Assembly (NCBI GenBank): GCA_014803435.1
Contig: JACYFD010000002.1
Span: forward strand, 62,001 to 126,000
Reading direction: 5' to 3'
DNA length: 64,000 nucleotides
Origin: Cellulosimicrobium terreum
GTDB taxonomy: Bacteria; Actinomycetota; Actinomycetes; Actinomycetales; Cellulomonadaceae
Positions within the stretch are counted from its first letter, which is position 1; each line of letters begins with the position of its first letter. The translations under genes and the position numbers were made by a program. This document shows, in pieces, positions 8,414-15,923 of the stretch. The notes beneath the pieces are model-generated. The model made no database searches, was not told the DNA's origin, and saw only the letters and a program-made list of their open reading frames with translations.

Positions 8414-9085
8414 ATGGGTGCAGCGATCGGTCAGTCGCTCCCGGTCGCGCTCGGGGTGATGATCAGCCCGCTGCCGATCGTCGCGGTGGTGCTCATGCTG
8501 AGCAGCGCGAAGGGGCGGGCGAACGCCTTCGCCTTCCTGCTCGGCTGGTTCGTCGCGGTCGGGGGCGTGGCGCTCGTGGTCGCGCTGCTCGCGGGCTCGT
8601 CGACCGACGACGACGGTGCGCCCCCGGCGTGGTCGGCCTGGGTCAAGATCGTGCTGGGCCTCCTGCTCCTGCTCGTGGCGTTCCGGCAGTGGCAGGGCCG
8701 CCCGCGTGGCGACGCCGAGCCGCCCACCCCGAAGTGGATGCAGGCGGTCGACGGCTTCACACCGGTCAAGGCTGTCGGCCTCGCCGTCCTCCTCGGTGCG
8801 ATCAACCCCAAGAACCTGCTCCTCGTGGTCTCCGGCGGCGCGACCATCGCCGCCGCCGCGGCTGGAGACACGAGCGCCCAGGTCGTGGCGGCGATCGTGT
8901 TCGCACTCGTCGCGAGCGTGGGGGTGGCGATCCCCGTCGTCATCTACGTGTCGATGGGCTCGCGCGCAGCCACGCTGCTCGACGCGCTGAAGTCCTGGCT
9001 GATCCACAACAACGCGGTCGTGATGGCGGTCCTGCTGCTCGTGATCGGCACCAAGATGCTGGGCGACGGGATCGCCACCCTCTGA
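8414..9085 (+). CDS. GAP-family (Sap/SfLAP-like) membrane protein
   Basis: A 223-residue protein with six predicted membrane helices. The N-terminal pattern ALGVMISPLPIVAVVLMLSS and the middle AVLLGAINPKNLLLVVSGG match the GAP family, which includes mycobacterial Sap, needed for export of sulfolipid-like glycolipids. The LysE-like fold suggests transport of a small solute or lipid; the substrate is unknown. A GACGAGGAG site precedes the ATG by about 10 bases. It follows the DUF1269 gene by 39 bases and is likely co-transcribed. Confidence 0.85.
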   Translation: MGAAIGQSLPVALGVMISPLPIVAVVLMLSSAKGRANAFAFLLGWFVAVGGVALVVALLAGSSTDDDGAPPAWSAWVKIVLGLLLLLVAFRQWQGRPRGDAEPPTPKWMQAVDGFTPVKAVGLAVLLGAINPKNLLLVVSGGATIAAAAAGDTSAQVVAAIVFALVASVGVAIPVVIYVSMGSRAATLLDALKSWLIHNNAVVMAVLLLVIGTKMLGDGIATL

Positions 9086-9113
9086 CCGACCGACCGGCGG
9101 GGTCGCGGACGAT

Positions 9114-10436
9114 CTACTCGATCCCCTCCGCGCGCCGCTCGTCGACCGTCCGGGCAGCCTCCTTCGCCGCCCGAGCGTTCGCCCGCCGCCTCGAGAGCCG
9201 GCCCTGGTGGTGCCCGTCCGTGTCGTCGTCCTTGTCGCGCCTGCTCTCCCGCTCCGGGTCGTGCAGCAGCTCGGAGTCGACGAGCTCGTGCCGTTGCAGG
9301 TACGTGTTGCCGACCGCCTGGATCGTGGCGGCGATCGGCAGCGCGAGGAAGGCCCCGAGGGCACCGAACACGGCCCCGAACGCGAGGACGACGACGAAGC
9401 TGACGGCCGGGTTCATCTCGAGCGCACGCGCGGAGACCTTGGGGGAGAAGTAGAGGTTCTCGAGCTGCTGGTACCCGATGATGAACGCCAGCACGGCGAG
9501 CGCCTGGGGCAACCCCTGGGACGTCAGCGCCACCGCGACGGGAAGCGCTCCACCGAGGTACGTGCCGATCGTCGGGACGAACTGGGAGACCACGCCGGTG
9601 AACACGGCGAGCGGCAGCGCGTACGGCGTGTCCACGATGAGCAGGAAGACGAGCGTGAAGGCGCTGGACAGCGAGGCCAGGACGATGCGCGAGCTGATGA
9701 AGTCCGAGACCTTGACCTGCGTGACCTCCCAGAGGAAGAGGACCTCCTCCTGACGGTTCGGGGAGAGCATGCGGCACACCGCCGCCCGGAACTTGGGCCC
9801 GGCCGCGAGGAGGTAGTAGGTGACGAGCATGATCGTGAGGCCGGCGAAGATCGCGCCGATGATCGTCGTCCCGACGACGATCGCGCCGGACGCCACGTCC
9901 GTGCCGAACTCCTCGAACGCCTGCCGCAGCAGGTCGTCGGACTCCGGCAGCACGACGTCGAACTGACCCTCGGCCCAGGCGCGGACCGACTCGTAGAGGC
10001 GCGGGACCGCCTCACCGAGCTGGACGAGCTGCTGGATGAACAGGTTCCCGAAGAGCGCGAGGATCACGATCACGACGACGATCGACCCGATCAGCGCGAA
10101 GCCCGCCGCCGCGCCGCGCCGCCACCCGTGCCGCACCAGCCAGACCACGGCGGGCTCGAGAGCGAGCGCGAGGAAGAACGCGAGCAGGATGTTGATCCCG
10201 AGACCCTTGAGCTGCCCCATCGCGAACCACGCGAACGCGGTCAGGAAGACGGCGACCGCCCCCATGAGGAAGACCCGCCAGAGCCACCGGGGCGCCCTCC
10301 TCGCGTCGTGCTGGACGGGTCGGGTCCCTGCGTCCGGGACGTCCGCCCACGTCTCGCTCGTCCTCCCCGGTGCGGCGGCCGTCGCACCGCTCTGTGCCGG
10401 GGCGGCCTCGTGGGCGGGCTGCGCGGGGTCGCTCAT
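9114..10436 (-). CDS. AI-2E family transporter
   Basis: A 440-residue member of the AI-2E (PerM/TqsA) family. An acidic and Pro/Ala-rich cytoplasmic head of about 50 residues precedes paired helices WLWRVFLMGAVAVFLTAFAW and INILLAFFLALALEP. The hallmark segment FVPTIGTYLGGALPVAVAL lies near residue 300, followed by GYQQLENLYFSPKVSARAL and the closing helix GALGAFLALPIAATIQAV. Members export quorum signals, ions or other small molecules; many have no proven substrate. The C-terminal 60 residues are highly charged. It has no Shine-Dalgarno sequence; TACGTT lies six bases before the ATG. Confidence 0.93.
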   Translation of the reverse strand: MSDPAQPAHEAAPAQSGATAAAPGRTSETWADVPDAGTRPVQHDARRAPRWLWRVFLMGAVAVFLTAFAWFAMGQLKGLGINILLAFFLALALEPAVVWLVRHGWRRGAAAGFALIGSIVVVIVILALFGNLFIQQLVQLGEAVPRLYESVRAWAEGQFDVVLPESDDLLRQAFEEFGTDVASGAIVVGTTIIGAIFAGLTIMLVTYYLLAAGPKFRAAVCRMLSPNRQEEVLFLWEVTQVKVSDFISSRIVLASLSSAFTLVFLLIVDTPYALPLAVFTGVVSQFVPTIGTYLGGALPVAVALTSQGLPQALAVLAFIIGYQQLENLYFSPKVSARALEMNPAVSFVVVLAFGAVFGALGAFLALPIAATIQAVGNTYLQRHELVDSELLHDPERESRRDKDDDTDGHHQGRLSRRRANARAAKEAARTVDERRAEGIE

Positions 10437-10442
10437 GCGACG

Positions 10443-10448
10443 AACGTA
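10443..10448 (-). promoter_or_regulatory. Leaderless -10 element for the AI-2E gene
   Basis: TACGTT on the minus strand, six bases (CGTCGC) before the ATG at 10436, with no ribosome binding site between them. Confidence 0.5.
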
Positions 10449-10594
10449 GCGCGGTGGGCAGGGCGGGGGCAGGTCGGCACGCCGCCGTGCCCACCGCTGC
10501 ACGGGATGCCGAATCGTCCGACTGGTGCCACGATCGACGCGCACGCCGTCGCCCCGGGGACCCGGGGGCCGTCAGGGAGGAAGCGAAGGAAGAG

Positions 10595-11002
10595 ATGTCA
10601 CGTCAGTCGCAGGTCACGGCATGGGTCGGATGGGTCTGGTTCGCGGGGATCGTGCTCGTCACGCTCGGTCTGTTCAACGTCATCAGCGGCCTCGTCGCGG
10701 CCTTCTCCCCGAACACGCTCGTCAGCGTCACCGGAGGGGGCGTCGTCCTGCTCGACGTCTCGACGTGGGGCTGGGTCCACCTCGTCCTCGGCGCCCTCAT
10801 CGCCGTGACGGGATTTGCCCTCCTCGCCGGCAAGGGCTGGGCGCGTCTCGTCGCGATCGTGCTCGTCGTGCTCAACGCGCTCGCGCAGTTCAGCACGATG
10901 CAGGCCACCCCGTGGTGGTCGCTCGTGACCATCCTGCTCGACCTGTTCGTGCTGTGGGCGCTCATCGTCCACGGGGACGAGGCCGAGCGCGCCGCGCGCT
11001 GA
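10595..11002 (+). CDS. DUF7144-type four-helix membrane protein
   Basis: A 135-residue protein with four predicted helices: WVWFAGIVLVTLGLFNVISG, a segment around WGWVHLVLGALIAVTGFALL, RLVAIVLVVLNALAQF and WWSLVTILLDLFVLWALIVH. This layout is typical of a small actinobacterial membrane family (DUF7144) of unknown role. GAAGGAAGAG precedes the ATG. It opens a run of four small genes on the plus strand, each with its own strong ribosome binding site. Confidence 0.82.
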   Translation: MSRQSQVTAWVGWVWFAGIVLVTLGLFNVISGLVAAFSPNTLVSVTGGGVVLLDVSTWGWVHLVLGALIAVTGFALLAGKGWARLVAIVLVVLNALAQFSTMQATPWWSLVTILLDLFVLWALIVHGDEAERAAR

Positions 11003-11069
11003 GCGTCGCCCGTCCCGTCACGACGGCATCGCACCCCCAGATCACCGCACACGAACCACAGGAGGACCC

Positions 11070-11501
11070 ATGGCCACGTCCAGCTTCGGCCCCGTCGAGA
11101 TCGTCGCGCTCGCCTTCCCCACCGACAGGATCCCTGCCGAGGTCCAGACCGCCGTGCGCGACGTCCTGGGCGCCGGGACCGTCACGCTCCTCGACCTGGC
11201 GGTGATCCGCCGTGACGAGGCCGGTGACGTCGAGATCATCGAGGTCGCCGACCTCGGTGACGAGCTCGAGCTGACCGACATCGTCCTGAGCGGCGAGGGT
11301 CTGGCCGGCGAGGAGGACCTGCAGGACATCGCGGACGGGCTCGCCGAGGCGACCTCCGCGCTCGTCCTCGTCATCGAGCACACGTGGGCGCGCGGGGTCG
11401 TCAGCGCCGCGACCGACGCCGGCGGCATCGTCCTCGCGAGCGAACGCATCCCTGCCGAGGTCGTCAACGAGGTCGCCGACCTCATGCTCACCGACGACTG
11501 A
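11070..11501 (+). CDS. DUF6325 family protein (copy 1)
   Basis: A 143-residue acidic, soluble alpha/beta protein. Features shared with the copy at 36783-37694 are GPVEIVALAFP near the N-terminus, TLLDLAVIRRDEAGDVEIIE, a loop of acidic residues, ALVLVIEHTWARG, and a C-terminal GGIVLASERIPAEVV. The phrase RIPAEV appears near both ends, perhaps a trace of internal duplication. Function is unknown. AGGAGG lies five bases ahead of the ATG. The SHOCT gene follows 90 bases downstream, an order repeated at 37-38 kb. Confidence 0.8.
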   Translation: MATSSFGPVEIVALAFPTDRIPAEVQTAVRDVLGAGTVTLLDLAVIRRDEAGDVEIIEVADLGDELELTDIVLSGEGLAGEEDLQDIADGLAEATSALVLVIEHTWARGVVSAATDAGGIVLASERIPAEVVNEVADLMLTDD

Positions 11502-11591
11502 GGTCACGGAGAGCCCGGGCGCCGCCACCCGGCCGCACCCGCACGACACAGCCGCCCGCCTGGGCGGCTCCGCACCACGAAGGAGCACGAC

Positions 11592-11948
11592 ATGCCCATC
11601 GGACGTCGCCGCATCGGCCGCCCTGGCCTCATCGGCACCGCTGCACGCACCGCGGTCATCGCGGGCACCGCCTCCGCGACCGCCGGAGCCGTGGGGCGCC
11701 GCCAGGCCAACAGGCAGCAGGAGAGCTGGGACGCGCAGCAGCGTGCCGCCCAGGACGAGCAGGCGCGCATCGAGGCCGCTGCCCAGCAGGCCGCGGCGCA
11801 GTACGCGCAGCCCGCCGCCCCTGCCCCGGCCGCAGCGCCCGCGCAGGGCGACCTGCTCGCCCAGCTCGAGCGCCTCGGCCAGCTCCACGCCTCGGGCATC
11901 CTGTCCGACGCCGAGTTCGCGGCTGCCAAGGCCAAGCTGCTCGGCTGA
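11592..11948 (+). CDS. SHOCT domain protein (copy 1)
   Basis: A 118-residue protein. A basic N-terminus (RRRIGRPGLIGTAARTAV) leads into a small-residue helix, then a Gln/Ala-rich, low-complexity middle and the C-terminal SHOCT helix pair LAQLERLGQLHASGILSD ending EFAAAKAKLLG. SHOCT is a short oligomerisation or membrane-targeting module found at protein ends. The N-terminal part is alike in the SHOCT gene at 37764. It sits between DUF6325 and the second DUF1269 gene, with 31 bases to the latter. Confidence 0.85.
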   Translation: MPIGRRRIGRPGLIGTAARTAVIAGTASATAGAVGRRQANRQQESWDAQQRAAQDEQARIEAAAQQAAAQYAQPAAPAPAAAPAQGDLLAQLERLGQLHASGILSDAEFAAAKAKLLG

Positions 11949-11979
11949 GACTCTCGCCCGACTCGGAAGGAGTTCCCTC

Positions 11980-12462
11980 ATGGCGACCTTCACGGTCTGG
12001 AAGTTCGAGGATCCCGACGGCGCTGACGAAGCCTCCGCGATCCTGCACCACGCCTCCTCGGAGGGCCTGATCCGGCTCGTCGACACGGCGGTGGTGACCT
12101 GGCCGCAGGATGCCGAGAAGCCGACGACGCGCCACGGTCATCAGGACGGTTGGCGCGGTACCGGGTGGGGCGCGTTCTGGGGCCTGCTCCTCGGTACCGT
12201 GTTCTTCATCCCGCTCATCGGAGCGGCAGCGGGAGCCGCCATCGGGGCCTCGTCCAAGGCGATGGCTGCCGTGGGGATCGACTCCGGGCAGCTCGACCGG
12301 ATCCGCGAGAACGTCACGCGCGGGACGTCCGCGCTGTTCGTCGTGTCCGAGGAGGGCAATCTGGACCTCGTCGGCGAGCGCTTCCACGGCGTGCACGGGA
12401 AGCTCGTGGCGACGAACCTCACCGCTGCCGAGAAGGAGACGCTGCTCGACACGTTCGGGTGA
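11980..12462 (+). CDS. DUF1269 family protein (paralogue 2)
   Basis: A 160-residue paralogue of the protein at 7877: ATFTVWKFEDPDGADEA at the start, FWGLLLGTVFFIPLIGAAAG in the middle with a glycine zipper, and TSALFVVSEEGNLD and LVATNLTAAEKETLL at the end. The ATG follows GGAAGGAG by eight bases. The stop is nine bases from the convergent stop of the sigma factor gene, leaving almost no room for a terminator. Confidence 0.88.
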   Translation: MATFTVWKFEDPDGADEASAILHHASSEGLIRLVDTAVVTWPQDAEKPTTRHGHQDGWRGTGWGAFWGLLLGTVFFIPLIGAAAGAAIGASSKAMAAVGIDSGQLDRIRENVTRGTSALFVVSEEGNLDLVGERFHGVHGKLVATNLTAAEKETLLDTFG

Positions 12463-12471
12463 TCGCCCCGA

Positions 12472-13527
12472 TCAGTCGTCCAGACGCGCGGGCAGGCCGA
12501 AGAGCGGGAACCAGGCGGCTGTGTCGAGGAAGGCGTTGATCGCGACGACACGCTCGCCGTCGTGCTCGATCACCTGCAGCGCCCACGGCTCGTGGCCGCC
12601 GCCGGGGGCGGGGCGGTACTGGCCGAACCCGAACGTGCCGTTGGCAGCGACCGGGATCATCCGGGACCCCGCGCACTCGTGGCCCGGGCCGACCATCCAG
12701 GCCACGATGTCCTCCGTCCCGCGCATCCACAGCGGGTACGGGGGCATGGACAGCGTCGCGTCCTCGTGCAGGAGCGCGACGAGGGCGTCCATGTCGTAGC
12801 GCTCGAAGGCGTCGAGATAGCGCTCGAGGAGTGCGCGCTCGGTGTCGCCCAGCTCGTTCTGCGCGTCGGCCGCAGGCCCGGCCGAGGAGTCGTCGTCCGG
12901 GTCGCCGGCCCCGAGGCCGGAGCTGTCCCAGTGTGCGCGGGAGGCGAGGGTGGCACGTGCGCGCTGGAGCGCGCTGTTGACGGACGCCACCGTCGTGTCG
13001 AGCAGCTCCGCGACCTCGCTCGCCTGCCACCGGAGCACCTCGCGCAGCAGCAGGACGGACCGCTGCCGCGGCGGCAGGTACTGCAGCGCGGCGACGAACG
13101 CGAGGCGGATGCTCTCCCGGCCGACCGCGACCTGCGCCGGGTCCCCGTCGTGGGGGAGGACGCGGTCGTCAGGCACAGGCTCGACCCACGTCTCCTCCGG
13201 GAGCACCTGCCCGAGGTTCTCCACCTCGGGCGCCTGGGGGCCACCCAGTCCCATGGGGCGCTCGCGGCGCTTGCGGGCTCCGAGCGCGTCGAAGCACACG
13301 TTCGTCGCGATCCGGTAGAGCCACGAGCGCAGCGAGGACCGGCCCTCGAACCGGGCGTAGGCGCGCCAGGCCCGCAGGAGGGTCTCCTGCACCGCGTCCT
13401 CGGCCTCGAAGGACGAGCCCAGCATGCGGTAGCAGTAGCCGGTGAGCTCACGGCGGTGCGCGCCGAGGGCCGCGTCGAGGGCGGAGCGGTCGTCCGTGAC
13501 GGGTTCCGCGATGACGACGTCGGACAT
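12472..13527 (-). CDS. ECF sigma factor with C-terminal SnoaL-like domain (SigG/SigX5-like)
   Basis: A 351-residue RNA polymerase sigma-70 factor. Region 2 covers ELTGYCYRMLGSSFEAEDAV to RSSLRSWLYRIATNVCFDAL; region 4 covers LQYLPPRQRSVLLLREVL to TTVASVNSALQRARATL. After a linker the last 120 residues form an NTF2/SnoaL-like domain (ERYLDAFERYDMDALVALLH, GFGQYRPAPGGG), as in Mycobacterium SigG and ECF41/ECF56-type factors, where the tail controls sigma activity in place of an anti-sigma factor. Shine-Dalgarno GGAGGC stands right before the ATG at 13527. It lies 91 bases downstream of the PP2C/HATPase gene on the same strand. Confidence 0.93.
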   Translation of the reverse strand: MSDVVIAEPVTDDRSALDAALGAHRRELTGYCYRMLGSSFEAEDAVQETLLRAWRAYARFEGRSSLRSWLYRIATNVCFDALGARKRRERPMGLGGPQAPEVENLGQVLPEETWVEPVPDDRVLPHDGDPAQVAVGRESIRLAFVAALQYLPPRQRSVLLLREVLRWQASEVAELLDTTVASVNSALQRARATLASRAHWDSSGLGAGDPDDDSSAGPAADAQNELGDTERALLERYLDAFERYDMDALVALLHEDATLSMPPYPLWMRGTEDIVAWMVGPGHECAGSRMIPVAANGTFGFGQYRPAPGGGHEPWALQVIEHDGERVVAINAFLDTAAWFPLFGLPARLDD

Positions 13528-13618
13528 GGGAGCCTCCAGGGTTTGTGGTCCACGCCACACGCTACCCGCGGCCGCCGACACCCGACAGGGGGGCCTGCAC
13601 CAGTGCCCCCGAGGCGCC

Positions 13619-15832
13619 TCAGCGCCGCTTGCGGACGGGCTTCGTGACGAGGTCGAGCTCGAACCAGACGGTCTTGCCGGGCGGTGCGTGCTCCCCGGCC
13701 TCGTCCTCGGTCCCCTCTGGTGTCCCGTTCTCCTGGACGTCCACGCCCCACCGTGCCGCACTGCGCTCCAGCAGCCGGACCCCCCGGCCACCCGGTTCGT
13801 GCGGCTCGGGCGAGAGCAGCCGCGGGCGCGTCGTCGAACCGTCCTGCACGCTGACGCGCACCGCCCGGTGCCCCACCTCCACGTTCGTCATGACCGGACC
13901 GACGGAATGCTGCACCGCGTTGGTCAGGAGCTCGCTCGTCAGGAGCATCACCATGCGGCGCACCGACGCGTCGACGTCGCAGCTCTCGAGCACGTCGTCC
14001 ACCCACCGGCGCTGGTCGCCGATGGCACGCGCCGCGTGCTCCATCGGCCGCCGGACGACGGCGGGGCGCCCGGGGCGCGGCAGGTGCCGGGCGGAGTGCC
14101 GCGCCCGCACCGCGAGCACCGCGATGTCGTCGCGCTGCAGGTCGCCCACGAGGCGGCGGACGAGGGCATCGGGGACCGCTGACGTGGCGGTACCGCGCTG
14201 GGCACCGAGCGCGGTACGCAGGGTCGCCACACGCTCGGCGTAGGGCGTCCCGCGCTGCTCGACGAGACCGTCGGTGTACAGCAGCATCGTGTCGCCGTGC
14301 TCGAGCCGCAGCCGGTGGTCGTGACGAGGGCTGCCCGGGAGGACGCCCAGCATGAGGTCGGGCGAGACGTCGGGCTCCTCCACCGTCCCGTCGGCGCGGA
14401 GCACGAGGGGCCCGGGATGGCCCGCGGAGGACCAGGTCACGTGGAAGCCGTCGCTCGTCCGGTCCAGCCGCGCGACGAGGGCGGTCCCGCTCGAGTGGAG
14501 CGCGAGACCGCGGTTCGCCCGGTCGAGCAGGCGCAGCAGCGTCGCGGGCGGCTCGTCCTGGCACCAGGCGAAGGTGCGCAGCATCGAGCGCAGCTGGCCC
14601 ATCTGCGCGGCCGCGTGCATGTCGTGGCCCGTGACGTCGCCGATCATGAGGACGGACGCGTCGTCGTCGAGGACGACGGCGTCGTACCAGTCGCCGCCCA
14701 CCTGGTCCGTCCGGGTCGCGGTCGAGTACGTCGCCGCCAGCTCGACCCTGTGGACGTGCGGCAGCTCGGTGAGCATGGCCGACTGGAGCGTCGCGGCGAC
14801 CTCGTGCCGCTCCTCGAGCAGCCGGACTCGGTCGAGCGCGTGCGCGACGTAGGACGCCATGGCGGTCTCGGTCTTGACCGCGTCGACGTCGAACTCGCGC
14901 TCGTCCTCCCACTCCAGGACGACCAGCCCGAGGAGCCGGTCGCCCGCGACGGCCGGCAGGAACGACCGCGCGTGCGCGTGCTCGGTCCCCAGCGAGTCGG
15001 CGATCTCGGGGTACGCCGCGGAGAAGGCGACGTGGTCACGGAAGAACTGAGGCTCGCGGGTCCGGGCCGCCAGCGCCGACGGACGCGCGTCCGAGAGGCG
15101 GAACCGTCGGAACGACGGCGGGATCCCGGGCTCCAGGTGGTCCATCGTCGTGTAGGTCATGCTCGTGCCCGAGGGGTCGAGCACCGCGAGCCCGGCGTAG
15201 CGCGCCCCGATCGTCGTGCCGACGACCGACAGGCTCTCCGCGACGTCCCGCACCGACGTCGCCGCGGCGAAGGTCTCCGACAGGCCCAGCAGCAGGCGCG
15301 CCCGGCGGTTCGCGGCGAGCGCCGCGCGCTGCATGCGGCGGGCCCGGGCCTGCGCGAGCCGGAGTCGCAGCTCCGAGGTGCAGGCCGCCGCGAGGTCGGT
15401 CAGCGTCGCGAGCTCGACCTCGGTCCAGGTGCGTGGCCGGTGGTCGATGGCGCAGAGCGACCCGACGACCTGGCCGCGGGGGTCGAAGATCGGGAAGCCC
15501 GCGTACGCCACCACGCCGAGGTCGTCGATCGCGCGGTTGTCCGCGAGCCACGGGACCAGGCGCGCGTCCTCGACGACGAGCGCCTCCGCCGTGCTCACGA
15601 CGTGCTGGCAGAACGAGTGGCTCAGCGGGGTGCGGCGAGCGCTCTGGTAAGGCTCCGGGAGCCCGAGCGCGCCGGGGAAGACCTGCTCCTCGTCGAGGAC
15701 GAGGGTGACCAGCGCCGTCGGTACCCCGAGCTGGCGTCGCACGAGCCGGGCGAAGCGGTCGAACGACTCGTCGGCCATGGGCTCGGCGAGGCCTGCTCGT
15801 GCAAGCTCCCTGATCGCCTGCGCCTCGGTCAT
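13619..15832 (-). CDS. GAF-GAF-PP2C (SpoIIE)-HATPase regulatory phosphatase/kinase
   Basis: A 737-residue signalling protein. Two GAF sensor domains (about 25-165 with LSHSFCQHVV, and 185-335) precede a SpoIIE/PP2C phosphatase (about 350-560; metal motifs VGGDWYDAVVLDDD and LMIGDVTGHDMHAAA, later LLYTDGLVEQRG) and an RsbW-like HATPase (about 590-735; LLTSELLTNAVQHS and PGGRGVRLLERSA). The phosphatase should act on a phosphorylated STAS-type anti-anti-sigma factor and the kinase end on a sigma or its antagonist, as in sigma-B partner switching. Neither partner is encoded beside it, but an ECF sigma gene follows directly. No ribosome binding site is visible; a possible near-leaderless promoter overlaps the start. 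Confidence 0.93.
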   Translation of the reverse strand: MTEAQAIRELARAGLAEPMADESFDRFARLVRRQLGVPTALVTLVLDEEQVFPGALGLPEPYQSARRTPLSHSFCQHVVSTAEALVVEDARLVPWLADNRAIDDLGVVAYAGFPIFDPRGQVVGSLCAIDHRPRTWTEVELATLTDLAAACTSELRLRLAQARARRMQRAALAANRRARLLLGLSETFAAATSVRDVAESLSVVGTTIGARYAGLAVLDPSGTSMTYTTMDHLEPGIPPSFRRFRLSDARPSALAARTREPQFFRDHVAFSAAYPEIADSLGTEHAHARSFLPAVAGDRLLGLVVLEWEDEREFDVDAVKTETAMASYVAHALDRVRLLEERHEVAATLQSAMLTELPHVHRVELAATYSTATRTDQVGGDWYDAVVLDDDASVLMIGDVTGHDMHAAAQMGQLRSMLRTFAWCQDEPPATLLRLLDRANRGLALHSSGTALVARLDRTSDGFHVTWSSAGHPGPLVLRADGTVEEPDVSPDLMLGVLPGSPRHDHRLRLEHGDTMLLYTDGLVEQRGTPYAERVATLRTALGAQRGTATSAVPDALVRRLVGDLQRDDIAVLAVRARHSARHLPRPGRPAVVRRPMEHAARAIGDQRRWVDDVLESCDVDASVRRMVMLLTSELLTNAVQHSVGPVMTNVEVGHRAVRVSVQDGSTTRPRLLSPEPHEPGGRGVRLLERSAARWGVDVQENGTPEGTEDEAGEHAPPGKTVWFELDLVTKPVRKRR

Positions 15833-15837
15833 GGTCC

Positions 15838-15867
15838 AGTATCACCAGGCGGGAGAAGGCCGGTAAA
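15838..15867 (-). promoter_or_regulatory. Possible near-leaderless promoter of the PP2C/HATPase gene
   Basis: On the minus strand TTTACC (15867-15862) and GATACT (15843-15838) are 18 bases apart, each matching four of six consensus bases, and the ATG starts six bases after the -10. The surrounding sequence is AT-richer than its neighbourhood. Confidence 0.4.
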
Positions 15868-15923
15868 CACGAACGGGGCGAACCGGACGGCACGGTGGGT
15901 GAAAACGTGTCAGACGCCCCGGG

